A stretch of 57,249 bases of DNA from Flavobacteriales bacterium (GCA_014239655.1 JAAZYM010000051.1:1-57249), one strand, 5' to 3'; positions 43,453 through 55,597 are shown, counted from the first letter of the stretch. Numbers and translations: made by a program. Notes: generated by a model from the sequence alone, not told the origin.

Positions 43453-43911
43453 CTATTTCTTTGTAATATATTCTGGAATATCATCAAAATATTGTGTCTC
43501 ATTAGTAGTGTAATCTATCTTGCAACAATAATGTTTTAATCCATTAGTAACAAAAAGATATTTTGCACGTAAATTAAAATTATATTTTGCGATTTGATCA
43601 AAAACATTCTTTCTAATAGAGACTGTTGGCGCTTTACATTCCACTAAGATAATAGGCTCTAAAGATCTGTCATTAACCACAATATCAGCTCTAGTATTAA
43701 GATTATTATACTTAACCATTTTCTCAACTTGCATTAATCCAATAGGGTATCTTTTATAATTAATTAAATAATGAATAACGTGCTGCCTCACCCATTCTTC
43801 TGGTGTTAACACAAAATAATCTTTTCTTACTATATCAAAAATTTGTGTACTATTATTAACTACTTTACTTTTGAGTTCTATTTTTGGAAAATTAAGCTCT
43901 TGCATAAACAT
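43453..43911 (-). CDS. Type I restriction HsdR N-terminal-like (HSDR_N_2) nuclease-fold protein, standalone
   Basis: TPEEWVRQHVIHYLI, RADIVVND...PIILVECKAP motif (D...ExK). Confidence 0.78.
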   Translation of the reverse strand: MFMQELNFPKIELKSKVVNNSTQIFDIVRKDYFVLTPEEWVRQHVIHYLINYKRYPIGLMQVEKMVKYNNLNTRADIVVNDRSLEPIILVECKAPTVSIRKNVFDQIAKYNFNLRAKYLFVTNGLKHYCCKIDYTTNETQYFDDIPEYITKK

Positions 43912-43925
43912 ATAAACAAATTTAA

Positions 43926-44927
43926 GTGAAATATAATGAGATTATAGCATCAATCGATAATAAAGAATATAGAAACATATACTTTTTATCAGGCAATGAA
44001 AGTTATTATATTGATAAAATATCAAAATATATATCGACAAACATTCTAACAGAAGAAGAGAGGTCTTTTAATCAGGTAACTCTCTATGGAAAAGAAACTA
44101 ATACACAAGAAATTATTGCTGAATCCAAGCAATATCCATTTGGAGCAAATAATAGGGTTGTTATTATTAAAGAGGCTCAACATGTGAAAAACATAGAGTC
44201 AATTATGGATTACATAAATAGTCCTCTCTCCACAACAATTCTTGTTATCTGTTATAAAGAAAAGAAAATTGATAAAAGAAAAGGATTCTTTAAAACCATT
44301 CAAAAAGAACATCTTCTTTTTGAGAGCAATAAATTATATGAAAACCAAATTTCTAAATGGATAAAAGATTATTGTAACGAGCAAAACCTCTCAATTACTC
44401 ATGAATCTTGCGCTATACTTGTTGAACATCTTGGAACTGATTTAACAAGAATAACTAATGAATTAGATAAATTACTAATAAATTTAAACCAAGAAAAAGA
44501 AATTACTCCCTCAGTCATTGAACAACATATAGGGATAAACAAAGACTTTAATGTCTTTGAATTGCAAAACTCACTAGGAAAGAAAAATGTCTTAAAGTCC
44601 AACAAAATAGCAAAATACTTAAGCTCAAATTCTAAACATCATCCATTCGTTCTAACTATAAGTTCCATTTTTTCGTTTTTCAAAAAGGTATTAATATTTA
44701 AGCAAATTCAAAATCTCGATAAAGCTACTATCGCAGCAACATTAAAGATAAATCCATTTTTTATCTCTCAATATCAAGTTGCTTCAAGAAACTACACTAC
44801 TGTCCAACTTAACTTTATCTTTAAATATCTACGAGACTACGAATTAAGATCAAAAGGAATAGATAACAAAAACACATCTACAGAATCTCTATTACAAGAA
44901 TTAATATTTAAAATACTTCACACATAA
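43926..44927 (+). CDS. holA: DNA polymerase III subunit delta
   Basis: IYFLSGNESYYIDKISKYI...ILTEEERSFNQVTLYGKE; HLGTDLTRITNELDKLLI. Confidence 0.9.
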   Translation: MKYNEIIASIDNKEYRNIYFLSGNESYYIDKISKYISTNILTEEERSFNQVTLYGKETNTQEIIAESKQYPFGANNRVVIIKEAQHVKNIESIMDYINSPLSTTILVICYKEKKIDKRKGFFKTIQKEHLLFESNKLYENQISKWIKDYCNEQNLSITHESCAILVEHLGTDLTRITNELDKLLINLNQEKEITPSVIEQHIGINKDFNVFELQNSLGKKNVLKSNKIAKYLSSNSKHHPFVLTISSIFSFFKKVLIFKQIQNLDKATIAATLKINPFFISQYQVASRNYTTVQLNFIFKYLRDYELRSKGIDNKNTSTESLLQELIFKILHT

Positions 44928-44946
44928 AAAATAAGTCTTTATTTTT

Positions 44947-44954
44947 TATATTTG
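44947..44954 (+). promoter_or_regulatory. -7 element TATATTTG upstream of TonB-dependent receptor
   Basis: tTATATTTGcgctc. Confidence 0.5.
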
Positions 44955-44971
44955 CGCTCATTCAAATCGGC

Positions 44972-47227
44972 ATGCAAAGATTTATTAAAATCATTCTACT
45001 CATTTTTATTTTCTCAAGCAGTTATGCTCAAAATGGCACAATAAGAGGTTTTGTATATGACAAATCATCAGGTGAACCTGTGATGTTTTGTAATGTTTTT
45101 CTTAAAGGAACAACTATTGGAGCTCCTACTGATGTGAATGGAATGTATAATATCTCTAAAGTTAATTATGGAACATATCAATTAGTAGCAACCTATATTG
45201 GCTATGACACATCACAAGTAGAAATAACTCTAGCTGAAAATCAAATTCTTACTAAGAATTTAGAAATCTCCGAATCAAGTATTAAACTAAATGAAGTAAA
45301 AATATCTGCCGAGAGAGAAGCAATGAGAACAGAGGTAAATGCTGCAGCAATAAAGATAACAAAAAAAGAACTTGAGATGGTGCCAACCATCGGTGGAGAC
45401 CCAGATCTAGCACAATACATACAAATTATTCCTGGGGTTGTCTTTACTGGTGACCAAGGTGGTCAATTATATATTAGAGGTGGTTCACCAATCCAAAATA
45501 AAGTGCTCTTAGATGGAATGACAATATACAGCCCATTTCATTCAATAGGATTATTTTCTGTTTTTGACACAGATATAATTAGAAATACAGATGTTTTTAC
45601 TGGAGGTTTCAATGCTGAATATGGTGGAAGAATATCATCAATAATGGATATTAAGACAAAAAATGGAAACAAAAAGAGATTTGGAGGAAAAATAACATCT
45701 AACACATTTGGATCAAAACTTCTTTTAGAAGGACCATTAAGTAAAAACCAAAAATCATCCTTTGTGTTTTCTGGAAAAACATCATATCTAGATAAATCAT
45801 CTGAATTATTTTATAAAGAACCTCTATTCTCATTTGGCGAAAATGGTCTCCCATATAGTTATACTGATCTTTATGGAAAAATTTCTCTTCATGGTAATAA
45901 TGGAAGCAAATTCAACCTATTTGGCTTTAATTTCCAAGATCTAGTAGATTATCAAAACATATCTAAGCTTAGTTGGACATCTAATGGTATTGGAAGTGAA
46001 TTTATTTTAATTCCTGGTAATTCCCCAGTTTTAATTGAAGGTAATTTTGCGTATTCTTCTTACAAAATCAGTCTAGACGAGGCAGCGTCTCCTTTAAGAG
46101 AGAGTGGTATTTCTGGTTTTAGTATGGGGTTTGATTTTACATACTTTAAACCAAAAGGTAAAATTAAATATGGTTTTGACATACATGGATATGCCACAGA
46201 CTTTTTAACATATAATTCTGTAAATACACCCATAACTCAGAATGAAAATACATCTGAGTTCTCTGGATATGTCAATTATCAATATACATCAACAAGATTA
46301 ATTATTGAACCTGGATTTCGTATTCAGAAATATACACTCGGACTATCACCTGAACCACGACTAGGAATAAAATACATAGTAAATGAAAAAACACGCCTCA
46401 AGGTTGCAAGTGGATTTTATTCTCAAAACATACTTAGCACATCATCTGACAGAGATGTAGTTAATCTCTTTTCAGGAATTATATCCTCACCAGAGGAAGT
46501 ACCTACACAGCCAAATGGAGAAGAATATAACAGTAAAATCCAGAAAGCAAAACATATTATTACAGGTATTGAATATGATGTTAACAACAAAATAGATTTC
46601 CAAATAGAAGCATATATTAAGGATTTTGATCAGCTAACCAACATCAATAGAAACATGACCAGTAATGATGATGAGACATTCATTATCGAAACAGGAATTG
46701 CACGAGGTATTGATGCGCTAATTAAGTATAATAGTAAAAAATTATATGTTTGGCTTGTATATTCCTTGGGTCAAGTAAAAAGAGATGATGGGGTTAGAGA
46801 ATACTCTCCTCATTTTGACAGAAGACATAATATTAATTTTGTTACATCATATAAATTTGGAAAAGATCATGAATGGAAATTTGATACTCGTTGGAACTTA
46901 GGATCTGGATTCCCATTTACACAAACCCAAGGTTTTTATGAAAATATTACTTTTTCAGAAGGAATTAATACAGACTACACAACAACCAATGGAGAGCTAG
47001 GCATCGAATATGCTGAACTAAACAATGGTCGACTTCCTTATTACCACAGATTAGATCTATCAATTGCAAGAAACATTAAGCTTAATAATAATGCTAATCT
47101 AAATATCACTGCATCTGTAACTAATGCATATAATCGTGAAAATATATTTTACTTCAACAGAGTAAAACATGAAAGGGTAAATCAACTTCCTTTAATGCCA
47201 AGTCTTGGTATGAACCTAACCTTTTAA
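44972..47227 (+). CDS. TonB-dependent receptor with carboxypeptidase-like regulatory N-terminal domain
   Basis: GTIRGFVYDKSSGEPVMFCNVFLKGTTIGAPTDVNGMYNISKV; plug DLAQYIQIIPGVVFTGDQGGQLYIRGGSPIQNKVLLDGMTIY. Confidence 0.92.
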   Translation: MQRFIKIILLIFIFSSSYAQNGTIRGFVYDKSSGEPVMFCNVFLKGTTIGAPTDVNGMYNISKVNYGTYQLVATYIGYDTSQVEITLAENQILTKNLEISESSIKLNEVKISAEREAMRTEVNAAAIKITKKELEMVPTIGGDPDLAQYIQIIPGVVFTGDQGGQLYIRGGSPIQNKVLLDGMTIYSPFHSIGLFSVFDTDIIRNTDVFTGGFNAEYGGRISSIMDIKTKNGNKKRFGGKITSNTFGSKLLLEGPLSKNQKSSFVFSGKTSYLDKSSELFYKEPLFSFGENGLPYSYTDLYGKISLHGNNGSKFNLFGFNFQDLVDYQNISKLSWTSNGIGSEFILIPGNSPVLIEGNFAYSSYKISLDEAASPLRESGISGFSMGFDFTYFKPKGKIKYGFDIHGYATDFLTYNSVNTPITQNENTSEFSGYVNYQYTSTRLIIEPGFRIQKYTLGLSPEPRLGIKYIVNEKTRLKVASGFYSQNILSTSSDRDVVNLFSGIISSPEEVPTQPNGEEYNSKIQKAKHIITGIEYDVNNKIDFQIEAYIKDFDQLTNINRNMTSNDDETFIIETGIARGIDALIKYNSKKLYVWLVYSLGQVKRDDGVREYSPHFDRRHNINFVTSYKFGKDHEWKFDTRWNLGSGFPFTQTQGFYENITFSEGINTDYTTTNGELGIEYAELNNGRLPYYHRLDLSIARNIKLNNNANLNITASVTNAYNRENIFYFNRVKHERVNQLPLMPSLGMNLTF

Positions 47228-47278
47228 ACAAGTTCTTAATTTATTTCAATAATTAAATTAAGGCAGCACAATATATGA

Positions 47279-48922
<1,644 letters not shown>

Positions 48923-48924
48923 TA

Positions 48925-50766
48925 ATGAAAAATTACGATAAAAATTCTCTTACAGGCTTTGTATTAATGTTTTTAATACTTGTCATCTTTAATTTCTTCT
49001 TTTTACCTCAAAACGAAGAATCCATAACGGAGAATGATATCATAATAGAAAATAAAGAAATAAATAATTCTGAAACAAAAAACAACAATAACCAAAGAAC
49101 TAATAACACCACCTCTGAAACAAATTCAAGAGAAATTATTTCAGAATATGGAATTTTCTCTAAATCATTAAATACTGAAAAACAAAATTATTTTCTAGAA
49201 AACGAGAAAATAAAAATAACCATATCTAACAAAGGAGGTAGAATAACTTCCGCAATTATTAAAGAAGGCCCAAATAAAAAAAAATACAAGACATATGAAG
49301 GTGAAGATTTAGAAATTTTTAATGCTGACTCATCTGATTTTAACCTTAATTTTTCCACAGGAATCAGCATAAATACAAATGAGCTCTTCTTTAAAGCAAT
49401 TAATCAAAGCTCCAATAGTCTAACCATGCGACTAGAAGCTGATGAAAATCGCTATATAGACTTTAATTACCAAATAAAAAATGACTACCTAGTTGATTAC
49501 AGTATTGATTTAGTTGGAATGAATAATATAATTCCAAAAGAATTAAACTATATGAATCTTGAATGGCAGATGAAAACTCCTCAAACAGAGAAAAGCAAAT
49601 CTAACCAAGATATGTATACGGGTATTTATTACCAATTCTTAGCTGATAAGAATGATATAGACTACTTAGGCTATACAACAGCAGAAGACAATGAGGAAAT
49701 ATCAAACAAATTATCATGGGTTGCATTTCAACAACAATTCTTCAGCACAATATTTATTGCTAAAGATGGATTACAGAACGCATCATTATCTAGCTTAAAA
49801 GAAGAAGGCTCAGAATATATTAAAGATTTATCTGCAAAATTTGAATTGCCATATAATCATAATACAAATGAAAAAATAGATTTTCAATTTTATTTTGGCC
49901 CTAATCATTATAAACAACTACAATCATACAACCATAATTTCGAAGAAATAATTCCTCTAGGATGGGGAATCTTTGGATGGGTAAATAAATATATTATCAT
50001 TAATCTTTTTGATTTCTTAAGCAAATTCTTATCTAATTATGGAATAATTATATTAATTCTTACTATCATAATTAAACTTGCTCTAGCGCCTTTTACATAT
50101 AAAGCATATTTATCTCAAGCTAAGATGAAAGTTCTTAAGCCTGAAATTGAGAAAATAACTGAAAAAAATAAATCTAAAGATCCTATGAAAGTTCAGCAAG
50201 AAACAATGAGCTTGTACAGGAAAGCTGGAGTAAACCCTATGGGAGGCTGCTTGCCAATGTTATTCCAATTCCCAATATTAATAGCAATGTTTAGATTTTT
50301 TCCAGCTTCAATTGAATTGAGGCAAGAAGCTTTCTTATGGGCAGATGACTTATCAGCATATGACTCTATATATAACCTTGGTTTCGAGATTCCTTTTTAT
50401 GGTGATCATGTTAGTTTATTCACCCTACTTATGACTATTTCAACTCTTCTATATACTAGAATGAATAGTCAAATGGCAGGAGGGCAAATGGCACAAATGA
50501 AATGGATGATGTATCTTATGCCAATTATGTTCTTAGGGTTCTTTAATAATTATGCTGCTGGCCTTAGCTATTATTATTTTCTTGCAAATATGTTTACTTT
50601 CAGCCAACAGTTTTTTATGAAGAGATTTATAGATGAAGATGCTATACTCAGACAACTAGAAGAAAACAAAAAGAAACCAAAAAAGAAATCTAATTTCCAA
50701 AAAAAGTTAGAAGAAATGCAAAAAAGACAAGAGCAAAAACTAAAGAAAAAAACAAGAGATAATTAA
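48925..50766 (+). CDS. yidC: Membrane protein insertase YidC
   Basis: N-terminal TM, periplasmic domain, LALAPFTYKAYLSQAKMKVLKPEI, GGCLPMLFQFPILIAMFRFFP. Confidence 0.95.
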   Translation: MKNYDKNSLTGFVLMFLILVIFNFFFLPQNEESITENDIIIENKEINNSETKNNNNQRTNNTTSETNSREIISEYGIFSKSLNTEKQNYFLENEKIKITISNKGGRITSAIIKEGPNKKKYKTYEGEDLEIFNADSSDFNLNFSTGISINTNELFFKAINQSSNSLTMRLEADENRYIDFNYQIKNDYLVDYSIDLVGMNNIIPKELNYMNLEWQMKTPQTEKSKSNQDMYTGIYYQFLADKNDIDYLGYTTAEDNEEISNKLSWVAFQQQFFSTIFIAKDGLQNASLSSLKEEGSEYIKDLSAKFELPYNHNTNEKIDFQFYFGPNHYKQLQSYNHNFEEIIPLGWGIFGWVNKYIIINLFDFLSKFLSNYGIIILILTIIIKLALAPFTYKAYLSQAKMKVLKPEIEKITEKNKSKDPMKVQQETMSLYRKAGVNPMGGCLPMLFQFPILIAMFRFFPASIELRQEAFLWADDLSAYDSIYNLGFEIPFYGDHVSLFTLLMTISTLLYTRMNSQMAGGQMAQMKWMMYLMPIMFLGFFNNYAAGLSYYYFLANMFTFSQQFFMKRFIDEDAILRQLEENKKKPKKKSNFQKKLEEMQKRQEQKLKKKTRDN

Positions 50767-51206
50767 TGAAATATATAACTTTCTTATTAATATTTCTTGT
50801 CAGCTCATGTTCTAAGTTATACAAAGACGCAACAAAAAACCAAAAAGAACTAATAATATCTCTAGAGAAAACCGCCTGTTTTGGAACCTGTCCTGTATAT
50901 AAAATAAAAATATATAATTCAGGAAAAGCAACTTATGAAGGGTTAAGACATGTAAAAAAAACTGGCCTTCATTATCTTACAATTAGCGAGAGCGAAAAAA
51001 ACAAAATCTTAATAAAAGCAAAGAAGATAGGTTTTAACAACATGAAAAAAGAATATACAGAGAGAATAACTGATCTTCCTACAACCTATATAACGATCCG
51101 AAAAAAGATGATTAAAGATTATTATGGCGCTCCAACTGAGCTTAAAGAATTAGAGAGTAATATTGAAGAACTATTTCTAAATAAACTTGGAGTTAATTCT
51201 TTCTAA
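50766..51206 (+). CDS. DUF6438-like lipoprotein
   Basis: Lipobox-like LVSSCSK; ISLEKTACFGTCPVYKIKIYNSGKATYEG. Confidence 0.75.
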   Translation: MKYITFLLIFLVSSCSKLYKDATKNQKELIISLEKTACFGTCPVYKIKIYNSGKATYEGLRHVKKTGLHYLTISESEKNKILIKAKKIGFNNMKKEYTERITDLPTTYITIRKKMIKDYYGAPTELKELESNIEELFLNKLGVNSF

Positions 51207-51923
51207 AAACATCTTCATCGCTCTCTTCTTCATATCATCATAAGTATATGATATCTTTTTATTTAGATAATCCTCATAATTAATTTGATTATCTTGTAAT
51301 GCTTCAGATTGAATTGCTTGTGATATATTAGCCACTCCATTTTTTAAAGCTTCATTAAATTCAAAAATAATCCGATTAGGAAGCTTTCTAGTAGATATCC
51401 AGCAAGCAAAAACAAAAGGAAGCTTAGTCATCTTATTCCAAATCTCTGCCAAATCATACACATAAGGATACTTTCCTTTTAACACAAATGATCTATCGCC
51501 TATAACTAGAGCAGCGCTCCTTCCCTTTATCTTAAAATCTTCATCAGAATCTAATATATTTAATTTAGGATTAAGCTTCCAATAATCTTTTAATAATAAT
51601 TTTAATAATTCGACAGATGTTCTAGATTGATAATCTAAATAGATAGTATCAATCTTATCAACAGGAACAAAAGAATATAAACAAACACTATCTACTGATG
51701 ATTCTGCACCAATACAGTAATCAGAAATTATCTCATAATTCTTTAATTGATTCAACACAACAACAGGAACAAGTGCTATATCAGCGGTATTATCAATTAC
51801 TCTCTCAGCAATTTTTGAAGGATATTCAATAGACAAAGAAATCTCTTGAAACAAATTACTTTGTTTTAGACCATATACAAAAGGTAATGAATTTAAATAT
51901 GAGATTACTGCAACCTTAATCAT
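51177..51923 (-). CDS. mqnA: Menaquinone biosynthesis protein MqnA/MqnD family (probable chorismate dehydratase)
   Basis: KVAVISYLNSLPFVYGL; DIALVPVVVL; LDYQSRTSVELLKLLL; start taken at MIKVAV. Confidence 0.85.
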   Translation of the reverse strand: MIKVAVISYLNSLPFVYGLKQSNLFQEISLSIEYPSKIAERVIDNTADIALVPVVVLNQLKNYEIISDYCIGAESSVDSVCLYSFVPVDKIDTIYLDYQSRTSVELLKLLLKDYWKLNPKLNILDSDEDFKIKGRSAALVIGDRSFVLKGKYPYVYDLAEIWNKMTKLPFVFACWISTRKLPNRIIFEFNEALKNGVANISQAIQSEALQDNQINYEDYLNKKISYTYDDMKKRAMKMFLERINSKFI

Positions 51924-52396
51924 AAGATATAACTTAAATAATGCCATATTGCAAAAATTGAATACATTAATTTCAAAATAGCTCCTCCCATAAATCCAAG
52001 TAAAGAACCAAAAGCAATTTTAAAAGATTTCATTAGATCAAAATCTGTCTCAATTATCGCACCAATATACGCACCTAAAAAAGGCCCAATTATAACTCCA
52101 AAAGGTGGAATAAAAATCCCAATTATAATTCCAAAAACAATACCAATTGTAGAGGCTCTACCTCCCCCAAAAAACCTAACTGAATATATCTGCAGCCAAT
52201 AATCTAAAAATGTAATTACAACTGCAGTTAATCCAAATAATATTAACACATCATTATTCATATTATATGGAGTGAAAAAGTGAAGAAATAAGATGCCAAT
52301 AAAGGAAAGTGATGGTCCTGGAACAATTGGAAAAAATGAGCCTATAATTCCTAGAATTAATAATAAAACTGAGACTATAATTATTAGAACAGACAC
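51920..52396 (-). CDS. DUF456 family membrane protein
   Basis: LLILGIIGSFFPIVPGPSLSFIGILFLHF; glycine-rich TM helices. Confidence 0.85.
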   Translation of the reverse strand: MSVLIIIVSVLLLILGIIGSFFPIVPGPSLSFIGILFLHFFTPYNMNNDVLILFGLTAVVITFLDYWLQIYSVRFFGGGRASTIGIVFGIIIGIFIPPFGVIIGPFLGAYIGAIIETDFDLMKSFKIAFGSLLGFMGGAILKLMYSIFAIWHYLSYIL

Positions 52397-52400
52397 TTAA

Positions 52401-52408
52401 CAAAGGTA
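52401..52408 (-). promoter_or_regulatory. -7 element TACCTTTG upstream of DUF456-mqnA
   Basis: Plus strand caaaggta. Confidence 0.45.
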
Positions 52409-52459
52409 ATCAAAATTGAAACTAAATTATAAAACTAAAAAGCTTATTATTAATTTCCG

Positions 52460-52467
52460 TAATTTTG
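52460..52467 (+). promoter_or_regulatory. -7 element TAATTTTG upstream of purB
   Basis: cgTAATTTTGcaaaa. Confidence 0.45.
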
Positions 52468-52477
52468 CAAAAAAAAC

Positions 52478-53821
52478 ATGAAACTTTCTCCGTTAAATGC
52501 AATAAGTCCTATTGATGGAAGATACAATCTTAAAACAATAGAATTACAAAAATATTTTTCAGAATCTTCCTTAATAAAATTTCGTGTTCAGGTTGAAATA
52601 GAATATTTCATAGCTCTATGTAATAGTTCTATTCTACAACTAAATCATTTTCCTGCTGAGAAATTTAGTGAACTAAGAGATATCTACAAAAATTTCTCTG
52701 AAAAAGATGCTCAAAAAATTAAAGATATTGAATCAGTTACAAATCATGATGTTAAAGCAGTAGAATACTATATTAAAGAACAGTTTAATAAACTATCACT
52801 AGAAGATTTTAATGAATTTATTCACTTTGGATTAACCTCACAAGATATTAATAATACAGCTGTTCCATATTCAATAAAAAAAGCTGTTGAAGAAGTGATT
52901 CTTCCTGAGCTTAATGATTTACTAAATCTTTTAGAAAAAAATGCAATAAAATGGAATAATGTTTCAATGTTAGCTAGAACACATGGACAAGCAGCATCAC
53001 CTACGAGAATGGGTAAAGAAATGATGGTTTTTATCGAAAGAATAAAGAATCAATTACAATTAATGATTGAAATACCATATACTGCAAAATTCGGAGGAGC
53101 AACAGGAAACTTTAATGCTCACCATGTTGCATTTCCTGAAGTTAATTGGGTTGATTTTGCAAATGAATTTATCGATAATGCTTTAGGAATATCAAGACAA
53201 CAAACAACTACACAAATTGAGCACTATGACAATCTAGCTGCATTAATGAATAATATATCTAGAATAAATACTATTCTACTAGACTATTCAAAAGATATAT
53301 GGGCATATATATCAATGGACTACTTTAAACAAAAAATAGAAAAAAATGAAGTTGGATCTTCTGCAATGCCACATAAAGTAAACCCTATAGATTTTGAAAA
53401 TGCAGAAGGAAACCTTGGAATCGCTAATAGTATATTTAGTTTTATGGCCAACAAACTACCTGTCTCAAGGCTTCAAAGAGACCTAACTGATAGCACAGTC
53501 CTTAGAAATATTGGAGTTCCTTTCTCTCATACATTAATAGCAATAAAATCACTTAAAAAGGGAGTAAATAAACTAGTGATAAACAAAGAGAAAATAACAA
53601 ACGATCTTAATGAAAATTGGGCAGTTGTTGCTGAAGCTATTCAGACGATATTAAGAAGAGAAGGTTATCCTAACCCATATGAGACACTCAAAAAATTAAC
53701 TAGATCTAACGCTAAAATTACTAGTGATACAATTAATGATTTTATCAATAACTTAGAGGTTGATAAAATTATCAAAGATGAGCTCAGGAAAATAAATCCA
53801 AGTAATTATACTGGAATCTAA
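52478..53821 (+). CDS. purB: Adenylosuccinate lyase
   Basis: LNAISPIDGRYNLKTIEL; ARTHGQAASPTRMGKE; GSSAMPHKVNPIDFENAEGN. Confidence 0.95.
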   Translation: MKLSPLNAISPIDGRYNLKTIELQKYFSESSLIKFRVQVEIEYFIALCNSSILQLNHFPAEKFSELRDIYKNFSEKDAQKIKDIESVTNHDVKAVEYYIKEQFNKLSLEDFNEFIHFGLTSQDINNTAVPYSIKKAVEEVILPELNDLLNLLEKNAIKWNNVSMLARTHGQAASPTRMGKEMMVFIERIKNQLQLMIEIPYTAKFGGATGNFNAHHVAFPEVNWVDFANEFIDNALGISRQQTTTQIEHYDNLAALMNNISRINTILLDYSKDIWAYISMDYFKQKIEKNEVGSSAMPHKVNPIDFENAEGNLGIANSIFSFMANKLPVSRLQRDLTDSTVLRNIGVPFSHTLIAIKSLKKGVNKLVINKEKITNDLNENWAVVAEAIQTILRREGYPNPYETLKKLTRSNAKITSDTINDFINNLEVDKIIKDELRKINPSNYTGI

Positions 53822-54375
53822 AATTGCAACTTATTCTTTTGCAAATATTCTTCCCAATTCCAGATAAAATGTTTTAATAGATTCTTCATCTCACTTATAA
53901 AGATTGGATTTGGCTTGTTTTTTCGTTTAAAAAGTGTGCCTTGGAATTCATTAATATTATATTTCTCAAAAATAGCAAAAGCCATAGCATCAATCTCTGA
54001 TCCAAATTCATTTATGAGGTCAATAAAATAGCCCTCATATTGCAAGAAATTTTCAAGAGCATATATTCTTTCATGTTCATCTAAATTACTAAAAAATTTA
54101 TCAATTATTAAATTTCTAAGCTGGAGAACCTCATCTTCTTCAAAATGCGACTTTAGGCTATTTATATTACCTAAATAAATTATTATTCTAAACCAATTAA
54201 CATCATCTTCCTTTAGATTAGGGTTTTGTTCAAGATTATTGTTGTTGTTTATAAAATCCTTTATTTCAACAAATCCCTCTGAGATCACATTATCAATCGT
54301 ATTACAATAAACAGCTACCAGAGATTCTAATTGAATCTTTTTCTTCTTAGATAATAAACCAAAAAACTTAATCAT
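53818..54375 (-). CDS. Hypothetical protein
   Basis: 185-aa ORF, 8-nt overlap with upstream lhgO-like gene; no family recognised. Confidence 0.6.
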   Translation of the reverse strand: MIKFFGLLSKKKKIQLESLVAVYCNTIDNVISEGFVEIKDFINNNNNLEQNPNLKEDDVNWFRIIIYLGNINSLKSHFEEDEVLQLRNLIIDKFFSNLDEHERIYALENFLQYEGYFIDLINEFGSEIDAMAFAIFEKYNINEFQGTLFKRKNKPNPIFISEMKNLLKHFIWNWEEYLQKNKLQF

Positions 54376-55588
54376 AATTTTTATTTAATCTAAACTCATC
54401 TACAGCTGTTCTAACAATATTATCGGCAATTGCTAAACATGCTGTAGCTGCAGGAGAAGGAGCATTTAACACATGTATGTTGTTATTCTTCTTAATAATC
54501 TTAAAATCATCAATCACCTCCCCATCAATTCCTAAAGCCATAGCTCTTACTCCGCTTTTAGCACGAATAATATCATTTATTCTTAATGACGGGACCATTC
54601 TTTGTAAGTCTCTCAAAAATAATCTTTTTGAAAAAGACCTTTTATATTCATTTAAACCAAATTTCCAATGATTTATGAACAATCGTATTGTTCCCAAAAA
54701 GAACAATGACTCTAATGTGTCTTTCAAACTAAATGAAAACCTCTTATATCCTTCTCGTTTAAATGTATATACAGCATTAGGACCACATTCAATAGAGCCA
54801 TCAGTCATTCTAGTAAAATGCACACCAAGAAAAGGGAATTCAGGATTAGGAACTGGATAAATCAAGTTATTTATCTTGTTTTTTGCTTTTTCAGTTAATT
54901 TAAAATAATCTCCTCTAAATCCTACAATTTTCATGTCTAATTTAAGATTGTCTTTTTTAGCTAACCTATCAGAAAAAAGCCCTGCACAAAATATATTATG
55001 ATTAACATAAATCTTACCTTGATTAGTAATTATATATTCATTAGTATAGTCGAGAACTTTACAAGAACATAGTATTTTACTATTAGGATTAATAGTTATA
55101 ATCTTTTCTGCAAATTTCTGGGTAGTCTGTTTATAATCAATTATTCCTGATTCAGGAACCCATAATGCAGATACTCCAACAGCATTTGGTTCAATTCTCT
55201 GAATTTCTCTTGGATTAAGAATTTTCAAATCTTTAAGACCGTTTTTTTCGCCATTATCCTTAAGTTCCAGCAAGTATTCAGCTTCAGATAAATTAACGGC
55301 CAAGACAATCTTTCCGCAAACATCATAATCAATCAAATTTTCTTTAGCAAAATCAACTAACTGCTTGCGCCCATTAACACAATTCTTTGCTCTAAAACTA
55401 CCCGGCTTATAATATAAGCCTGAATGAATTACTCCTGAATTCCTGCCAGTCTGATGAAAAGCAAGAGCAGCCTCTTTCTCAATAACAATGATTTTTAATG
55501 AAGGAAATTTAAGCTGCAACTTATAAGCAGTAGCAAGACCTACTATTCCTCCTCCAATTATTGCTACATCATATCTGTTCCTATCCAT
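54368..55588 (-). CDS. lhgO: L-2-hydroxyglutarate oxidase
   Basis: YDVAIIGGGIVGLATAYKLQ; FHQTGRNSGVIHSGLYYKPGSFRAKNCVNGR. Confidence 0.92.
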   Translation of the reverse strand: MDRNRYDVAIIGGGIVGLATAYKLQLKFPSLKIIVIEKEAALAFHQTGRNSGVIHSGLYYKPGSFRAKNCVNGRKQLVDFAKENLIDYDVCGKIVLAVNLSEAEYLLELKDNGEKNGLKDLKILNPREIQRIEPNAVGVSALWVPESGIIDYKQTTQKFAEKIITINPNSKILCSCKVLDYTNEYIITNQGKIYVNHNIFCAGLFSDRLAKKDNLKLDMKIVGFRGDYFKLTEKAKNKINNLIYPVPNPEFPFLGVHFTRMTDGSIECGPNAVYTFKREGYKRFSFSLKDTLESLFFLGTIRLFINHWKFGLNEYKRSFSKRLFLRDLQRMVPSLRINDIIRAKSGVRAMALGIDGEVIDDFKIIKKNNNIHVLNAPSPAATACLAIADNIVRTAVDEFRLNKNYD

Positions 55589-55597
55589 AAATAAGCA

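Noticed and set aside
43453-43911. Type I restriction-modification system
   Set aside because: Only an N-terminal HsdR-like domain; no methyltransferase, specificity subunit or helicase nearby.
44972-47227. Polysaccharide utilisation locus
   Set aside because: A lone TonB-dependent receptor with no SusD, glycoside hydrolase or regulator nearby.
49276-49284. A9 run in yidC as a slippage site
   Set aside because: Sits inside the periplasmic domain (codons 118-120), not at a domain boundary; no functional truncated product is expected.
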